Shown one piece after another: positions 52,691-63,139 of a DNA stretch of 64,000 nucleotides. Each line of letters opens with the position of its first letter. The first letter of the stretch is position 1. The notes under the pieces were generated by a model, which made no database searches, was not told where the DNA came from, and saw only the letters and a program-made list of their open reading frames with translations. The DNA is from Pectobacterium polaris (lineage in GTDB: Bacteria > Pseudomonadota > Gammaproteobacteria > Enterobacterales > Enterobacteriaceae): the NCBI RefSeq assembly GCF_002307355.1, contig NZ_CP017481.1, positions 2,852,001 to 2,916,000 on the forward strand, read 5' to 3'. The translations under genes and the position numbers were made by a program.

Positions 52691-52701
52691 TTGATGGCGC
52701 G

Positions 52702-54177
52702 CTATTGTGCAGCACTCACCACCTGATTACGCCCTTGCTGTTTTGCCTGATAGAGCGCGATATCGGCGCGGTTAATCAGCATACTCAGTGTCTCGCCTGC
52801 CCGATATTCAGCAACGCCGCAGCTGACTGTTACCTGAATTATCCCTTCACGGTAAGGGAGGTGCGTTATTTCAATGCTGTGGCGTAGGGCTTCGGCACGC
52901 TGCTGCGCGGCGTTGATATCGCAATCGTCGAGTAAAATCACGAATTCCTCACCTCCCCAACGGCAGGATTGATCGCTAGAGCGAGTGTTGGTCGACAAGG
53001 TAGAGGAAACCTCTCTTAAAACCAAATCCCCGACGTTGTGGCCGTACTTGTCATTGATTTTTTTGAAGTGGTCAATATCAATCAGAATAATGGAGAGTGG
53101 CTTGTGCTGTAAGGCATTTTTCGACCCGAGACGGCGAAATAAATAATCAAATGCCTGACGGTTCATCAGGCCGGTTAATTTATCGGTCGTTGCCATCTGT
53201 TCCAGACGGCGTTGATATCCGCCAATCGTCAACCACAGCAGGAATAGGAAAAGGACGCTGACGAATGTGCTGATACCCAGATTTTTAAGCAGCGTGGTGA
53301 ACAGCCGTTTTTCACTGGGGTGACTGGTTTGCTCTACCATCAAATACCAGCCGAATTCAGGGATGAGTCGGGTGTTGAGGAAGATATGTTCCCCGTTTGA
53401 CTGATATTCATAAGCGCCGCCAGGGGCGGTTAAAATCGCGGTTGCGATCCGGTTTAGTCCTTGTTGTTCCTGAATTTGCAGCGGGCGCGCGTAGTTTTCT
53501 CCATGCAGCGTAATGTTACCTTCTTTATCAATGAAATAGATGGTCCGGTTATAGCGCTGCTCGTATTTTTCAATAAGATGTTTAACGCGATCAACTGGGA
53601 TGCCTACGCCGGTAATACCAATAAAATTGTCTTCATAATCCATGACTTTATGGTTGATGAAGATGTCCAGACGAGTGCGTTCTTCAGGATCGACGCGGAG
53701 ATCGACAACGTAGGGCATGTCATCCGATAGGGCTTTGTGTTGGAAATACCATTGATCGTCGGGGGATGTTTCTGAGACGGTTTTTAGGATGCGTTGCTGA
53801 TCGTAATAAAGCCCCGTTTTATCAGAGATGAAAAAAGAAAATACAGTGTTGAAGCGGCGATCGATCTCTTTCAGATAGCGGAATAGAGCCTGCGGATCGC
53901 TTTCATTTTTTAGTACCCAGTCACGCAAAAAGGTATCGTGCGCCATCAGAGATGAAATAAAGATAGGCTTTAACAAATCCTGCTGGATTTCCGAATAAAC
54001 GTTATCGCTGGTCAGCGGCAGGGTATTTTCTTCGATCTCTTCTTCCAGTGATTCTTTAGCGACTTCATAGCTGGTCCAACTGATAACCAGAAAGGCGGTG
54101 AGCAGCATGGAACCGAGTATTATGATTGCGCGTGTTTTATCCAGCCAGCGTGCGTTATTGATGAATCCAGTCTGCAA
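52702..54177 (-). CDS. membrane diguanylate cyclase with Cache sensor
   Basis: The 491-aa protein has an N-terminal helix (about 15-35), a periplasmic double-Cache-like sensor (about 45-285; FIGITGVGIPVDRV, IYFIDKEGNITLHG), a second helix (about 298-318) and a GGDEF domain with active site GGEEF at 408-412. The inhibitory I-site RSSD lies exactly five residues before it, so product feedback is expected. It makes c-di-GMP in response to a small periplasmic ligand, probably an amino or organic acid. No EAL domain is present. It is monocistronic. Confidence 0.9.
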   Translation of the reverse strand: MQTGFINNARWLDKTRAIIILGSMLLTAFLVISWTSYEVAKESLEEEIEENTLPLTSDNVYSEIQQDLLKPIFISSLMAHDTFLRDWVLKNESDPQALFRYLKEIDRRFNTVFSFFISDKTGLYYDQQRILKTVSETSPDDQWYFQHKALSDDMPYVVDLRVDPEERTRLDIFINHKVMDYEDNFIGITGVGIPVDRVKHLIEKYEQRYNRTIYFIDKEGNITLHGENYARPLQIQEQQGLNRIATAILTAPGGAYEYQSNGEHIFLNTRLIPEFGWYLMVEQTSHPSEKRLFTTLLKNLGISTFVSVLFLFLLWLTIGGYQRRLEQMATTDKLTGLMNRQAFDYLFRRLGSKNALQHKPLSIILIDIDHFKKINDKYGHNVGDLVLREVSSTLSTNTRSSDQSCRWGGEEFVILLDDCDINAAQQRAEALRHSIEITHLPYREGIIQVTVSCGVAEYRAGETLSMLINRADIALYQAKQQGRNQVVSAAQ

Positions 54178-54476
54178 AGTAATCTCCCCAGAGAATCATT
54201 GATGAGATAGGTGAGTAAGTCACTGTTTCACCTTAAAAATTAGGATTTATATTTTACTGGATTTACGTTGTAGCACCAAATAGGCGGCGTTGTATCGTTG
54301 GACAAAAAATGGCTCGTCTGTGAGATTCAGTATAGTGGTTCTTGTGTGGAAGTATTAGCGGCAGGTGGCCGGAACGTAATGTTTTGTATTTTATTGTGGG
54401 CTTGTTAAAGCTCCCTTGTCGGTTTGATTATCCCTATGGTTAGATTTCATCAATCAATGATGTTGGGTGGATGACC

Positions 54477-55385
54477 ATGAGCCATTATTCAGCAACGAAA
54501 GAATCAGGCCCAACAGCGCTTTTATTGATTAATAAACAGGCGCGGAATGGCGATTCCTCAGCACGCTATGTGAAAGAACTATTACAGCAAAGCCAGATCA
54601 GCATCGTCGAACCGGATGAAAACGACACAGGTTCGTGCAGCGACATTATACGTGCGTATGCGGATCGGGTGGATTTTGTGATTATCGGCGGTGGTGATGG
54701 CACGCTGAATTCTGCCGCACCCGGCCTGGTAGATACCGGATTGCCGTTGGGCGTGCTGCCATTAGGGACGGCGAATGATTTTGCCCGTACGGTGGGGATC
54801 CCCAGAGAGATTCGGCAGGCCGTGCAGGTTATCGCTAACGGGCAGAGGCGTGTTGTTGATTTGGGTGAGGTCAACGGGCATCTGTTCTTTAACGTTTCCA
54901 GTATTGGGTTTTCGGCGGCATTGGCGCGCGGGCTGTCAGCGAAATCCAAGAAACGGTGGGGCACATTGGGTTATGCGCTGGCGGCCTTTAAGCTCTTGAA
55001 GCAAAGTCGTCCTTTCCGCGTGGAGATTGAGCATGACGGTATCAAAGAGCGGGTGAGAACCGTGCAAGTGTCGGTGGGGAATGGGCGTTTCTACGGCGGC
55101 GGCATGGCGGTAGCAGACAGTGCCGCGCCCGATGATGGTCTGCTGGATGTGTATAGCCTGGAGGTTTCCCACTGGTGGGAAATGGTGGCACTGATTCCCT
55201 TTATCCGCAGGGGAACGCACGGTCGCTGGCGTAAAGTTCGCGCTTTTTCCGCCAAACAACTGACGTTGAATACGACGAGGCCGCACGATATCAATGCCGA
55301 CGGCGAACTGATTGGCAAAACGCCAGCGGTATTCGGGATCAGAGAAAAGGCGATTCAGGTTTTTGCGCCACCAGTGCCAGATTAG
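54477..55385 (+). CDS. YegS-type lipid kinase (diacylglycerol kinase family)
   Basis: The 302-aa protein has the kinase loop FVIIGGGDGTLNSAAPGL, the LPLGTANDFARTVG motif, NVSSIGFSAALARGL and the C-terminal HDINADGELIGKTPAVF, all typical of the DAGK catalytic domain family and of YegS/BmrU lipid kinases. It phosphorylates a lipid such as phosphatidylglycerol or diacylglycerol. I use the ATG at 54477 because GGTGG lies 6 bp before it; the one at 54471 abuts that site. The 299 bp upstream hold only promoter DNA. Confidence 0.88.
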   Translation: MSHYSATKESGPTALLLINKQARNGDSSARYVKELLQQSQISIVEPDENDTGSCSDIIRAYADRVDFVIIGGGDGTLNSAAPGLVDTGLPLGVLPLGTANDFARTVGIPREIRQAVQVIANGQRRVVDLGEVNGHLFFNVSSIGFSAALARGLSAKSKKRWGTLGYALAAFKLLKQSRPFRVEIEHDGIKERVRTVQVSVGNGRFYGGGMAVADSAAPDDGLLDVYSLEVSHWWEMVALIPFIRRGTHGRWRKVRAFSAKQLTLNTTRPHDINADGELIGKTPAVFGIREKAIQVFAPPVPD

Positions 55386-55401
55386 AACCTGAACCTAAAA
55401 C

Positions 55402-55434
55402 AAACAGGGACACCGCATGGTGTCCCTGTTTGTT
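55402..55434. terminator. bidirectional terminator after the lipid kinase gene
   Basis: AAACAGGGACACC-GCAT-GGTGTCCCTGTTT is a perfect 13-bp stem with a 4-nt loop between two convergent genes, with A- and T-rich flanks. Confidence 0.85.
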
Positions 55435-55455
55435 TATAAAGGGTGATTCAGCGGA

Positions 55456-56055
55456 TTATTTAAATACGCGGAAACGCTCTTCAAAGGAAATATAGGTTTT
55501 CTCACCGGCTGGCTGCTCGATTGAGCCAAATGGCATTTGAGCACGCAGCTTCCAACTGGCTGGCAGGTTCCACTGTGCTTTAACATCATCGTCAATCAGC
55601 GGATTGTAGTGCTGGAGTGAGGCGCCAATTTTTTCCTGCGCCAGCGTAGACCACACGGCAAACTGGGCAATACCGGTTGAATGTTCAGACCAGACCGGGA
55701 AGTTATCGGCATAAAGCGCGAATTTTTCCTGTAGCGCGTCAATCACGGCGGTGTCTTCAAAGAACAGGACAGTACCTGCGCCAGCGGCAAAGGAAGCCAG
55801 TTTGTTTTCTGTTGCGGCAAAGGCGTCCGCCGGTACAATTTTCTTCAACTGCTGCTTAACAATATCCCACACTTTATGATGCTGTTCGCCGAACAGAATC
55901 ACAACGCGTGAGCTTTGTGAATTAAAAGAGGAGGGGCTTTCATTAACGGCTTCGGTAATGAGGGCGGTAACCTGATCTTCTGATATCGGTAACTTATTAC
56001 CGATGGCATAGATTGAACGACGGGCCTTGATTGACTGCAAAAAAGCATTACTCAT
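55456..56055 (-). CDS. nitroreductase-family FMN oxidoreductase
   Basis: The 199-aa protein has the nitroreductase start FLQSIKARRSIYAI with the R-R-S FMN-binding pattern, then SPSSFNSQSSRVVILFG and the C-terminal PFGSIEQPAGEK. This is the short, HBN1/YdjA-like branch, which uses NAD(P)H to reduce quinones or nitro compounds. Substrate unknown. It is monocistronic. Confidence 0.87.
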   Translation of the reverse strand: MSNAFLQSIKARRSIYAIGNKLPISEDQVTALITEAVNESPSSFNSQSSRVVILFGEQHHKVWDIVKQQLKKIVPADAFAATENKLASFAAGAGTVLFFEDTAVIDALQEKFALYADNFPVWSEHSTGIAQFAVWSTLAQEKIGASLQHYNPLIDDDVKAQWNLPASWKLRAQMPFGSIEQPAGEKTYISFEERFRVFK

Positions 56056-56155
56056 GGTGTGTTCCTCAGTTTACGTGATGATTTGCCTTGATAATGTGTC
56101 ACTGATTTTCGCCGTATTCAATGGCTTATCGTGCCGGATGCCAATCTTTCCTTTT

Positions 56156-56914
56156 TCAGCCTGATCCGCCGCAGACGTCACAGTGTGGGTTTTTCGGCAG
56201 CATCATTTCGCGAAATTGCAGCGTCATCGCATCGAACATCAGCAGTCGACCTGTCGCTAGTCTGCCGTAACCGGTCAGCAGCTTAATGGCCTCCATCGCC
56301 TGCAAGCTTCCGATGGTGCCCACCAGCGGCGACATTACACCAGCCTCGACGCAGGTCAGCGCATTGGCGCCGAACAGACGGCTGAGACAATGATAGCAAG
56401 GTTCATTGGGTTGATAGGTAAAGACGCTGATTTGGCCTTCCATCCGAATCGCCGCCCCAGAGATCAGCGGCTTCTTGAGCTGAAAGCCAATGCGGTTTAG
56501 ACGGTTGCGAATGGCGACGTTGTCGGTACAGTCCAACACGGCATCGTGTTGGTTGACCAGTCCGCTCAACGCCTCGTCATCGAGATCGCCATCAACCGTA
56601 TCGAGCGAAAGATGCGGATTCATATCGGATAATGTCAGGCGCGCAGATTCGACTTTCGCCATGCCGATACGGGCATCGCGATGCAGAACCTGACGTTGCA
56701 GGTTAGACAGAGAGACGGTGTCAAAATCCAGCAGCGTTAAATGGCCAACGCCCGCCGCGGCCAGATACTGCGCAGCGGCACAGCCTAGCCCACCCAGCCC
56801 GACAATCAGCAGACGCGAAGCCTTCAGCTTTTCCTGTCCGTCAAAATCAAAGCCGCGCAGCACAATCTGTCGATTGTAGCGCAGCATCTCTTCATCGCTC
56901 AGCTCCGGCAACAT
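56156..56914 (-). CDS. moeB: molybdopterin-synthase adenylyltransferase
   Basis: The 252-aa E1-like enzyme matches MoeB: LRYNRQIVLRGFDFDGQEKL, ATP-binding LIVGLGGLGCAAAQYLA, DFDTVSLSNLQRQ, catalytic ALTCVEAGVMSPLVG and zinc cysteines CYHC and CDVCGG. It activates the C-terminus of MoaD by adenylation in molybdenum cofactor synthesis. The ATG at 56914 lies 2 bp after the moeA stop; the longer frame to 56959 is inside moeA. It is co-transcribed with moeA. Confidence 0.95.
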   Translation of the reverse strand: MLPELSDEEMLRYNRQIVLRGFDFDGQEKLKASRLLIVGLGGLGCAAAQYLAAAGVGHLTLLDFDTVSLSNLQRQVLHRDARIGMAKVESARLTLSDMNPHLSLDTVDGDLDDEALSGLVNQHDAVLDCTDNVAIRNRLNRIGFQLKKPLISGAAIRMEGQISVFTYQPNEPCYHCLSRLFGANALTCVEAGVMSPLVGTIGSLQAMEAIKLLTGYGRLATGRLLMFDAMTLQFREMMLPKNPHCDVCGGSG

Positions 56915-56916
56915 AC

Positions 56917-58152
56917 TCAGTGCCCCAGCAGCGTGTTGAAGGGCTCGATTTCGACCCATTCGCCAGCGGCGACGCGACCGCGATCTTGCTCCAGTACGAT
57001 GAAGCAGTTACCGAGGCTGAACGAGCTGAAAACGTGTGAACCCTGATGCCCGGTGGTTCTCACTTCTAGTTCACCCTGCGCGTTACGGCTGAAAATGCCG
57101 CGTTGGAAATCGGTGCGCCCCGGCGTCTTTTTCAGTGCGCTGGTGGTTTTGACGCGAACCCGTGGCGGTAGGCGCCATTGCGTATAGCCAGACAGGCGAG
57201 CCAGCAGCGGCTGAACCAGTTGATAGAACGTCAGCGCAGCAGAAACCGGATTCCCCGGCAGGCCGCAGAACCAGGCGTGTTGCAGCTTACCAAAGGCGAA
57301 GGGCTTACCGGGTTTGATCGCCAGCTTCCAGAAGTGGATATCGCCCAGTTCATCCAGCATTTGCTTGGTGTAATCCGCCTCGCCAACGGAAACGCCGCCG
57401 CTGCTAATCACCAGATCGGCAAGCTGGTCAGCCTCATGGAACGCGGCACGCAGCGCGGCCGGATCGTCGCGGATAATCCCCAGATCGTGCACTTCGCAGC
57501 CCAGCTGTTCCAGCATCAAACGGACGGCGAAACGGTTAGTGTCATAAATCTGGCCGTCTGCCAGCGGTTCGCCGACGGGTTGCAGTTCATCACCGGTTGA
57601 AAACACCGCGACTTTCAGGCAGCGCACCACGTCAATCTGCGCAATCCCCAGTGACGCCAGCAGCGGCAGCTCCGCTACGCCAAGCTTGCAACCTGCGGAT
57701 AACACGCTGGCACCAGCCTGAATATCTTCTCCCGCCAGACGAATATTCTGGCCGGGTTTTACCTCATGTGGAAAGCGGATGCCGTCCTCGCTGACGTCAG
57801 CCTGTTCCTGCATGATGACGGCGTCGGCGCCTGCGGGAATCGGCGCACCAGTCATGATGCGAATGCAGGTTCCCGCAGGCCATTCACCGGTGAATGGCGC
57901 GCCCGCGAAGGCTTTTCCAGCCAGCGGCAGGGAGGCAGCAGTAGACAAATCGGCACAGCGTACGGCATAGCCATCCATCGCGGAATTGGCGAAAGGCGGG
58001 ACGTTAATCGGGGAGGTGATAGCATGGGCGGTAATCCGTCCTGCGGCGTCGAACAGGGATACGCGCTCTGTCTCGGTAAGGGAAGGAACCTGAGAAAACA
58101 TGTTTTCCAGAGCTTGTTCAAGAGTCAGTAAACCTGCGTTAACGCTTTCCAT
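56917..58152 (-). CDS. moeA: molybdopterin molybdotransferase
   Basis: The 411-aa protein matches MoeA: N-terminal [28 protein letters not shown], the MoCF domain with [13 protein letters not shown] and [15 protein letters not shown], and [12 protein letters not shown]. It inserts molybdate into adenylated molybdopterin. The ATG at 58152 follows GGAG; an in-frame GTG at 58158 lies inside that ribosome site. It forms an operon with moeB and is divergent from gsiA. In E. coli iaaA lies between moeA and gsiA; it is absent here. Confidence 0.95.
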   Translation of the reverse strand: MESVNAGLLTLEQALENMFSQVPSLTETERVSLFDAAGRITAHAITSPINVPPFANSAMDGYAVRCADLSTAASLPLAGKAFAGAPFTGEWPAGTCIRIMTGAPIPAGADAVIMQEQADVSEDGIRFPHEVKPGQNIRLAGEDIQAGASVLSAGCKLGVAELPLLASLGIAQIDVVRCLKVAVFSTGDELQPVGEPLADGQIYDTNRFAVRLMLEQLGCEVHDLGIIRDDPAALRAAFHEADQLADLVISSGGVSVGEADYTKQMLDELGDIHFWKLAIKPGKPFAFGKLQHAWFCGLPGNPVSAALTFYQLVQPLLARLSGYTQWRLPPRVRVKTTSALKKTPGRTDFQRGIFSRNAQGELEVRTTGHQGSHVFSSFSLGNCFIVLEQDRGRVAAGEWVEIEPFNTLLGH

Positions 58153-58629
58153 CTTCACTCCACAGCTTGTTTTATCAATACGACTGATTTCATTAATATG
58201 ATTTATTTCATCAGTAAGAATCGTGTTCCGGCAACGCGCCGTTCATAGGCGAAAACCTGTTTCCTATGCCAGTATTAATTATGTCAGAGTTCGTAACGTG
58301 GGTGAATGTATGCAGGTCAAGGAATAGGATTGTTGGCTTGTGAATCCCGTCAGGTATCAAACGACAAGGATGGGTGCGAAAGCGTCACTTTTTTCCCACA
58401 AGTCGAAACATTTCGGGCAAAAGTGGGTGGATTTGCAGGACATATTGCCCCTGATGGCGTGTCTTTATGACAATTAACTTAATGTTATAAAAAGAAATTT
58501 TTCACTGTGTCGAGTTCAGTTTCCGCTTTACATCATACCTTGCGCTAAATATAGTCGAAAATCGCTGATAATTTGTCCCTGACCGCGTTGCGCTGATTCC
58601 AGCCGCATTTATATGGAGATTCGCCGTTC
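58153..58629. promoter_or_regulatory. divergent intergenic region moeA / gsiA
   Basis: This 477-bp region must hold the promoters of moeA (minus) and gsiA (plus). It contains AT-rich stretches but no coding frame with a ribosome site, and no remnant of iaaA was recognised. The gsiA start is preceded by ATATGGAGATT at 58612-58622. Confidence 0.5.
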
Positions 58630-60531
58630 ATGTTGCCCACACAGGATCATTATGCCTCGCTATCTTCCCCTGTTCCGGGACTGATTTTGCCTGAAAAACG
58701 GGTGGTGGAGGTGCGCAACCTGAGTGTCTATTTTGAGCAGCAGGGGCAGCGGACCGACGCGGTGCGTAATTTGACGTTCTCTGTCGATCGCGGCGAAACG
58801 CTGGCTATCGTCGGAGAGTCGGGGTCGGGTAAGTCGGTGACGTCGCTGGCGCTGATGCGGTTGGTTGAGCATGCGGGCGGCGTGATTCACCAAGGCGATA
58901 TGCTGTTTCGCCGCCGCGATGGGCAGGTGCTGGATCTCCGCGGCGCCCGCCAGCGTGCGATGCGCATGTTACGCGGTGCGGATCTGGCGATGATTTTCCA
59001 GGAGCCGATGACATCGCTGAATCCGGTCTTCCCTGTCGGCGAACAGATTGCCGAGTCGATTCGTTTGCATCAGGGGATGGACAGACGCGCCGCGCGAACA
59101 GAAACCTTGCGCATGCTGGATCTGGTCAGAATACCAGAAGCGCGCAACGTACTGGATCGCTATCCCCACCAACTTTCTGGCGGCATGCGCCAGCGGGTGA
59201 TGATTGCGATGGCGCTCTCCTGCAAGCCGTCTCTGCTGATTGCCGATGAACCGACGACCGCGCTGGATGTCACCATTCAGGCGCAAATTCTGCAACTTAT
59301 CCGTGTGCTACAGCGTGAAATGGAAATGGCCGTGATTTTCATCACCCATGACATGAGCGTGGTGGCGGAAATGGCCGAGCGTGTACTGGTTATGCACCGT
59401 GGGGAAAGCGTCGAAGCGGGGAGCGTTGGGCAGATCTTTACTGCACCGCAGCATCCGTATACTCAAGGGCTGCTGGCGGCGGTACCGACGTTAGGGTCTA
59501 TGCGCGGTCAACCGTTCCCGGAAAAATTTCCGCTGCTGGATCAACATTCAGGACGTATTGCGGACAATGTCCCGCAGGATACCGTTCCCGCGCAGGCGGA
59601 GCCGATCTTGCAGGTCAGCAATCTTGTGACGCGTTTTCCTATACGCACTGGTTTATTGAACCGCGTAACCCGGCAGGTGCATGCGGTAGAAAACGTCAGC
59701 TTCGATCTCTGGCCGGGCGAAACGCTCTCGCTGGTCGGCGAATCGGGATGCGGCAAGTCCACCACCAGCCGTGCGTTGCTCCAGTTGGTTGAAAGCCAGA
59801 AGGGCGAGATTACCTTTAACGGTCAGCGGATCCATCAACTGAAAGGTGCTGCGTTACAGCACCTGCGGCGTGATATTCAGCTGATTTTTCAGGATCCCTA
59901 TGCGTCATTGGATCCTCGTTTGACGGTCGGTTTCTCGATTATGGAACCGCTGCTGGTGCACAACATTTGCCGTCGGCAGGAAGCGGAAAAGCGTGTTGAG
60001 TGGCTGCTGTCGCGCGTCGGGCTGGAGCCGGAGCACGCCCGACGCTATCCGCATGAATTTTCTGGTGGCCAGCGTCAGCGCGTTTGCATCGCCAGAGCGC
60101 TGGCGCTGAACCCTAAAGTGGTGATTGCGGATGAAGCGGTATCAGCGCTGGATGTGTCGATTCAGGCACAAATCATCAACCTGATGCTGGAACTACAACG
60201 TGAATTCGGCATCGCATTTTTGTTTATTTCACATGATATGGCGGTGGTTGAGCGTATTAGCCATCGCGTGGCGGTGATGTACATGGGGCAGATTGTCGAG
60301 ATCGGCTCACGGCAAGATGTATTCGAGCGGCCTCGGCATCCTTATACCCGCAAGCTGATGTCGGCAGTACCCGTTGCCGATCCCTCACGCCGCCAGCGTG
60401 AGCAGGTGCTGCTGGTTGATGAAATACCCAGCCCGATTCGGGCGCTTGGCGATGAGCCGATCACGGCGCCTCTGGTTCAGGTCGGTGAGCGGCATTTTGT
60501 TGCGCACCATCCGATAGCTGGCGCGTATTGA
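58630..60531 (+). CDS. gsiA: glutathione importer ATPase
   Basis: The 633-aa protein carries two ABC ATPase domains in one chain: the first with Walker [10 protein letters not shown], signature [15 protein letters not shown] and Walker [12 protein letters not shown], the second with [25 protein letters not shown] and [11 protein letters not shown]. It follows E. coli GsiA (623 aa) throughout. The second signature is FSGGQ in place of LSGGQ, as in E. coli. It energises import of glutathione by GsiC/GsiD. Confidence 0.95.
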   Translation: MLPTQDHYASLSSPVPGLILPEKRVVEVRNLSVYFEQQGQRTDAVRNLTFSVDRGETLAIVGESGSGKSVTSLALMRLVEHAGGVIHQGDMLFRRRDGQVLDLRGARQRAMRMLRGADLAMIFQEPMTSLNPVFPVGEQIAESIRLHQGMDRRAARTETLRMLDLVRIPEARNVLDRYPHQLSGGMRQRVMIAMALSCKPSLLIADEPTTALDVTIQAQILQLIRVLQREMEMAVIFITHDMSVVAEMAERVLVMHRGESVEAGSVGQIFTAPQHPYTQGLLAAVPTLGSMRGQPFPEKFPLLDQHSGRIADNVPQDTVPAQAEPILQVSNLVTRFPIRTGLLNRVTRQVHAVENVSFDLWPGETLSLVGESGCGKSTTSRALLQLVESQKGEITFNGQRIHQLKGAALQHLRRDIQLIFQDPYASLDPRLTVGFSIMEPLLVHNICRRQEAEKRVEWLLSRVGLEPEHARRYPHEFSGGQRQRVCIARALALNPKVVIADEAVSALDVSIQAQIINLMLELQREFGIAFLFISHDMAVVERISHRVAVMYMGQIVEIGSRQDVFERPRHPYTRKLMSAVPVADPSRRQREQVLLVDEIPSPIRALGDEPITAPLVQVGERHFVAHHPIAGAY

Positions 60532-60556
60532 CAGGGATTCACAAGGAGAACGTAGC

Positions 60557-62101
60557 ATGAGCGTAATGACGATAAAGCGGCGCTGGTTAGTGGCCGCAGG
60601 AGTAACCGCTGCCATGGCGACTTCACCCGTCTGGGCAGCCAAAGATGCGGTTATCGCCGTGGGTTCCACGTTTACCAGCCTGGACCCGTATGATGCCAAC
60701 GATTCGCTATCGCAGACGGTGGCGAAGTCCTTTTATCAGGGGCTCTTTGGCTTCGATAAAGATATGAAGCTGGTGAACGTCTTGGCGGACAGCTATGACG
60801 TGAGTCCGGATGGGTTGACGTATACCATCAAGCTGCACCCAAGTGTCAAATTTCACGATGGATCGGCTTTTAATGCCGCTGCCGTGAAAGTGAATCTGGA
60901 TCGCGCCAGTAATCCTGACAATCGCCTGAAGCGATATAACCTGTTCAAGATGATCGACAAAACCGAGGCGGTTGACGATCTGACGGTGAAAATTACGCTG
61001 AAGACGCCGTTCTCCGCGTTCGTGAATAATCTGGCGCACCCGGCCGCGGTGATGATTTCTCCGGCGGCGTTAAAGCAGTACGGCAAGGAGATTGGTTTCC
61101 ATCCGGTCGGTACGGGCCCGTACCGTTTTGTGGCCTGGAATCAGACCGACTTTGTCAAAGTCGAGAAATTCAACGGCTACTGGAAGGCCGGGTTGCCGAA
61201 ACTGGACAGCATCACCTGGCGTCCGGTCGTCGATAACAACACACGTGCGGCGCTGCTGCAAACCGGTGAAGCGCAGTTCGCTTATCCGATACCGTTCGAG
61301 CAGGCCAAGGTGCTGGAGAAAAATGACAAGCTGGCGCTGGTGGCGTCGCCGTCGATTCTGCACCGCTACATCAGTATGAATGTCACGCAGAAGCCGTTTG
61401 ATAACCCAAAAGTACGCGAGGCGCTGAACTACGCGATCAACAAAGAGGCGCTGATTAAAGTGGCGTTCTCCGGCTATGCGACGCCAGCCGAAGGGCCACT
61501 GCCGAGCAGCATTGATTATTCAGTAAAATATCACCCGTGGCCTTACGATCCAGCCAAGGCGCGTGAGCTGCTGAAAGAAGCGGGCTACCCGGACGGCTTC
61601 ACCACGACGCTCTGGTCGTCGCATAACCACAGTACAGCGCAGAAAGTCTTGCAGTTCACGCAGCAACAGCTGGCACAGGTTGGCGTGAAAGTGCAGGTGA
61701 CGGCGATGGATGCGGGACAGCGCGCGGCGGAAGTGGAAGGTAAGAGCGTGAAAGAAACGGGGGTTCGCCTGTTCTACACCGGCTGGTCAGCCTCAACGGG
61801 TGAAGCCGACTGGGCGCTGTCGCCGCTGTTTGCGACAGCTTCCTGGCCACCCGCGCAGTTCAATACGGCGTTTTACAGCAATCCGCAGGTCGATGCGGAT
61901 CTGGCGAATGCGCTGAAAACGACAGATCGGACGGAAAAGCAGAAGCTGTACAAAGATGCTCAGGACAAAATCTGGGCGGATGCGCCGTGGATTTTCCTGG
62001 CGACAGAGCGCCTGGTGTCGGCGAACAGCAAAAAACTGACCGGATTCTACGTGATGCCGGATACTTTATTCAGTTTTGAGGATGCCGATCTAGCGGAATA
62101 A
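60557..62101 (+). CDS. gsiB: glutathione-binding periplasmic protein
   Basis: The 514-aa SBP family 5 protein has a signal peptide ([20 protein letters not shown]) and close similarity to GsiB, e.g. [40 protein letters not shown] and [17 protein letters not shown]. It delivers glutathione to GsiCD. A strong ribosome site AAGGAGAAC precedes the ATG, 25 bp after gsiA. Confidence 0.95.
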   Translation: MSVMTIKRRWLVAAGVTAAMATSPVWAAKDAVIAVGSTFTSLDPYDANDSLSQTVAKSFYQGLFGFDKDMKLVNVLADSYDVSPDGLTYTIKLHPSVKFHDGSAFNAAAVKVNLDRASNPDNRLKRYNLFKMIDKTEAVDDLTVKITLKTPFSAFVNNLAHPAAVMISPAALKQYGKEIGFHPVGTGPYRFVAWNQTDFVKVEKFNGYWKAGLPKLDSITWRPVVDNNTRAALLQTGEAQFAYPIPFEQAKVLEKNDKLALVASPSILHRYISMNVTQKPFDNPKVREALNYAINKEALIKVAFSGYATPAEGPLPSSIDYSVKYHPWPYDPAKARELLKEAGYPDGFTTTLWSSHNHSTAQKVLQFTQQQLAQVGVKVQVTAMDAGQRAAEVEGKSVKETGVRLFYTGWSASTGEADWALSPLFATASWPPAQFNTAFYSNPQVDADLANALKTTDRTEKQKLYKDAQDKIWADAPWIFLATERLVSANSKKLTGFYVMPDTLFSFEDADLAE

Positions 62102-62209
62102 TCCGCCGCAAAAGAATGACCAGGGAGTCGGGTGGCCGTGAGGCTGCCCGCAGTGGTCAACACACGTTCACTCATAGGGAGTCCGACGCATGTCTGTGGA
62201 AAACTGTTC

Positions 62210-63130
62210 ATGCTGAATTATTTTATCAAACGACTACTGGGACTGATTCCCACGCTCCTGATTGTGATGGTGCTGGTGTTCCTGTTCGTTCATCTGTTAC
62301 CCGGCGATCCGGCGCGTTTAGCCGCCGGGCGGGAAGCGGATGCTGCTGTTATTGAGATGGTGCGGCAGGATTTGGGGTTGGATAAACCGCTGCCGCACCA
62401 GTTCTGGCACTTCTTTACTAATGTCCTGCAAGGGGATTTTGGCACGTCGATCGTATCGAAACGCCCCGTCACCGAAGAGATCGCCATGCGCTTTATGCCG
62501 ACGTTTTGGCTGACGGTGTGCAGTATGGTGTGGGCGGTGATTTTTGGCATGGCGATCGGCATCGTGTCCGCCGTGTGGCGCAACGGCTGGCCGGACAGAA
62601 TCGGGATGACGCTGGCGGTCTCCGGTCTCTCTTTCCCTGCGTTTGCGCTCGGCATGCTGTTAATGCAGGTTTTTTCCGTCGAACTGGGGTGGCTGCCGAC
62701 GGTGGGGGCAGACACCTGGCTACACTACATTTTGCCCTCGTTGACGCTGGGTGCGGCGGTCGCGGCGGTGATGGCGCGGTTTACCCGTGCATCGTTTGTT
62801 GATGTCTTGCAAGAAGATTATATGCGTACGGCACGGGCAAAGGGCGTGCGCGAATCGCTGGTGGTGGTGAAACACGGGCTGCGCAATGCGCTGATTCCGG
62901 TAGTTACGATGATGGGGCTGCAATTTGGTTTCTTGCTCGGTGGCTCAATCGTCGTGGAGAAGGTCTTCAACTGGCCGGGGCTAGGACGGCTGCTGGTGGA
63001 TGCGGTGGAGATGCGCGACTATCCGGTGATTCAGGCCGAAGTGCTGTTGTTTTCGCTGGAGTTTATTCTGATCAATCTGCTGGTGGATATGCTGTATGCC
63101 GCGATTAACCCAGCCATTCGTTATAAATAA
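62210..63130 (+). CDS. gsiC: glutathione importer permease GsiC
   Basis: The 306-aa permease equals GsiC in length and sequence: [43 protein letters not shown] loop [20 protein letters not shown] and the C-terminal [12 protein letters not shown]. The ATG at 62210 gives the family start; the in-frame ATG at 62132 would add residues absent from GsiC. Six membrane helices are expected. Confidence 0.94.
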   Translation: MLNYFIKRLLGLIPTLLIVMVLVFLFVHLLPGDPARLAAGREADAAVIEMVRQDLGLDKPLPHQFWHFFTNVLQGDFGTSIVSKRPVTEEIAMRFMPTFWLTVCSMVWAVIFGMAIGIVSAVWRNGWPDRIGMTLAVSGLSFPAFALGMLLMQVFSVELGWLPTVGADTWLHYILPSLTLGAAVAAVMARFTRASFVDVLQEDYMRTARAKGVRESLVVVKHGLRNALIPVVTMMGLQFGFLLGGSIVVEKVFNWPGLGRLLVDAVEMRDYPVIQAEVLLFSLEFILINLLVDMLYAAINPAIRYK

Positions 63131-63139
63131 GGAAAGGGA

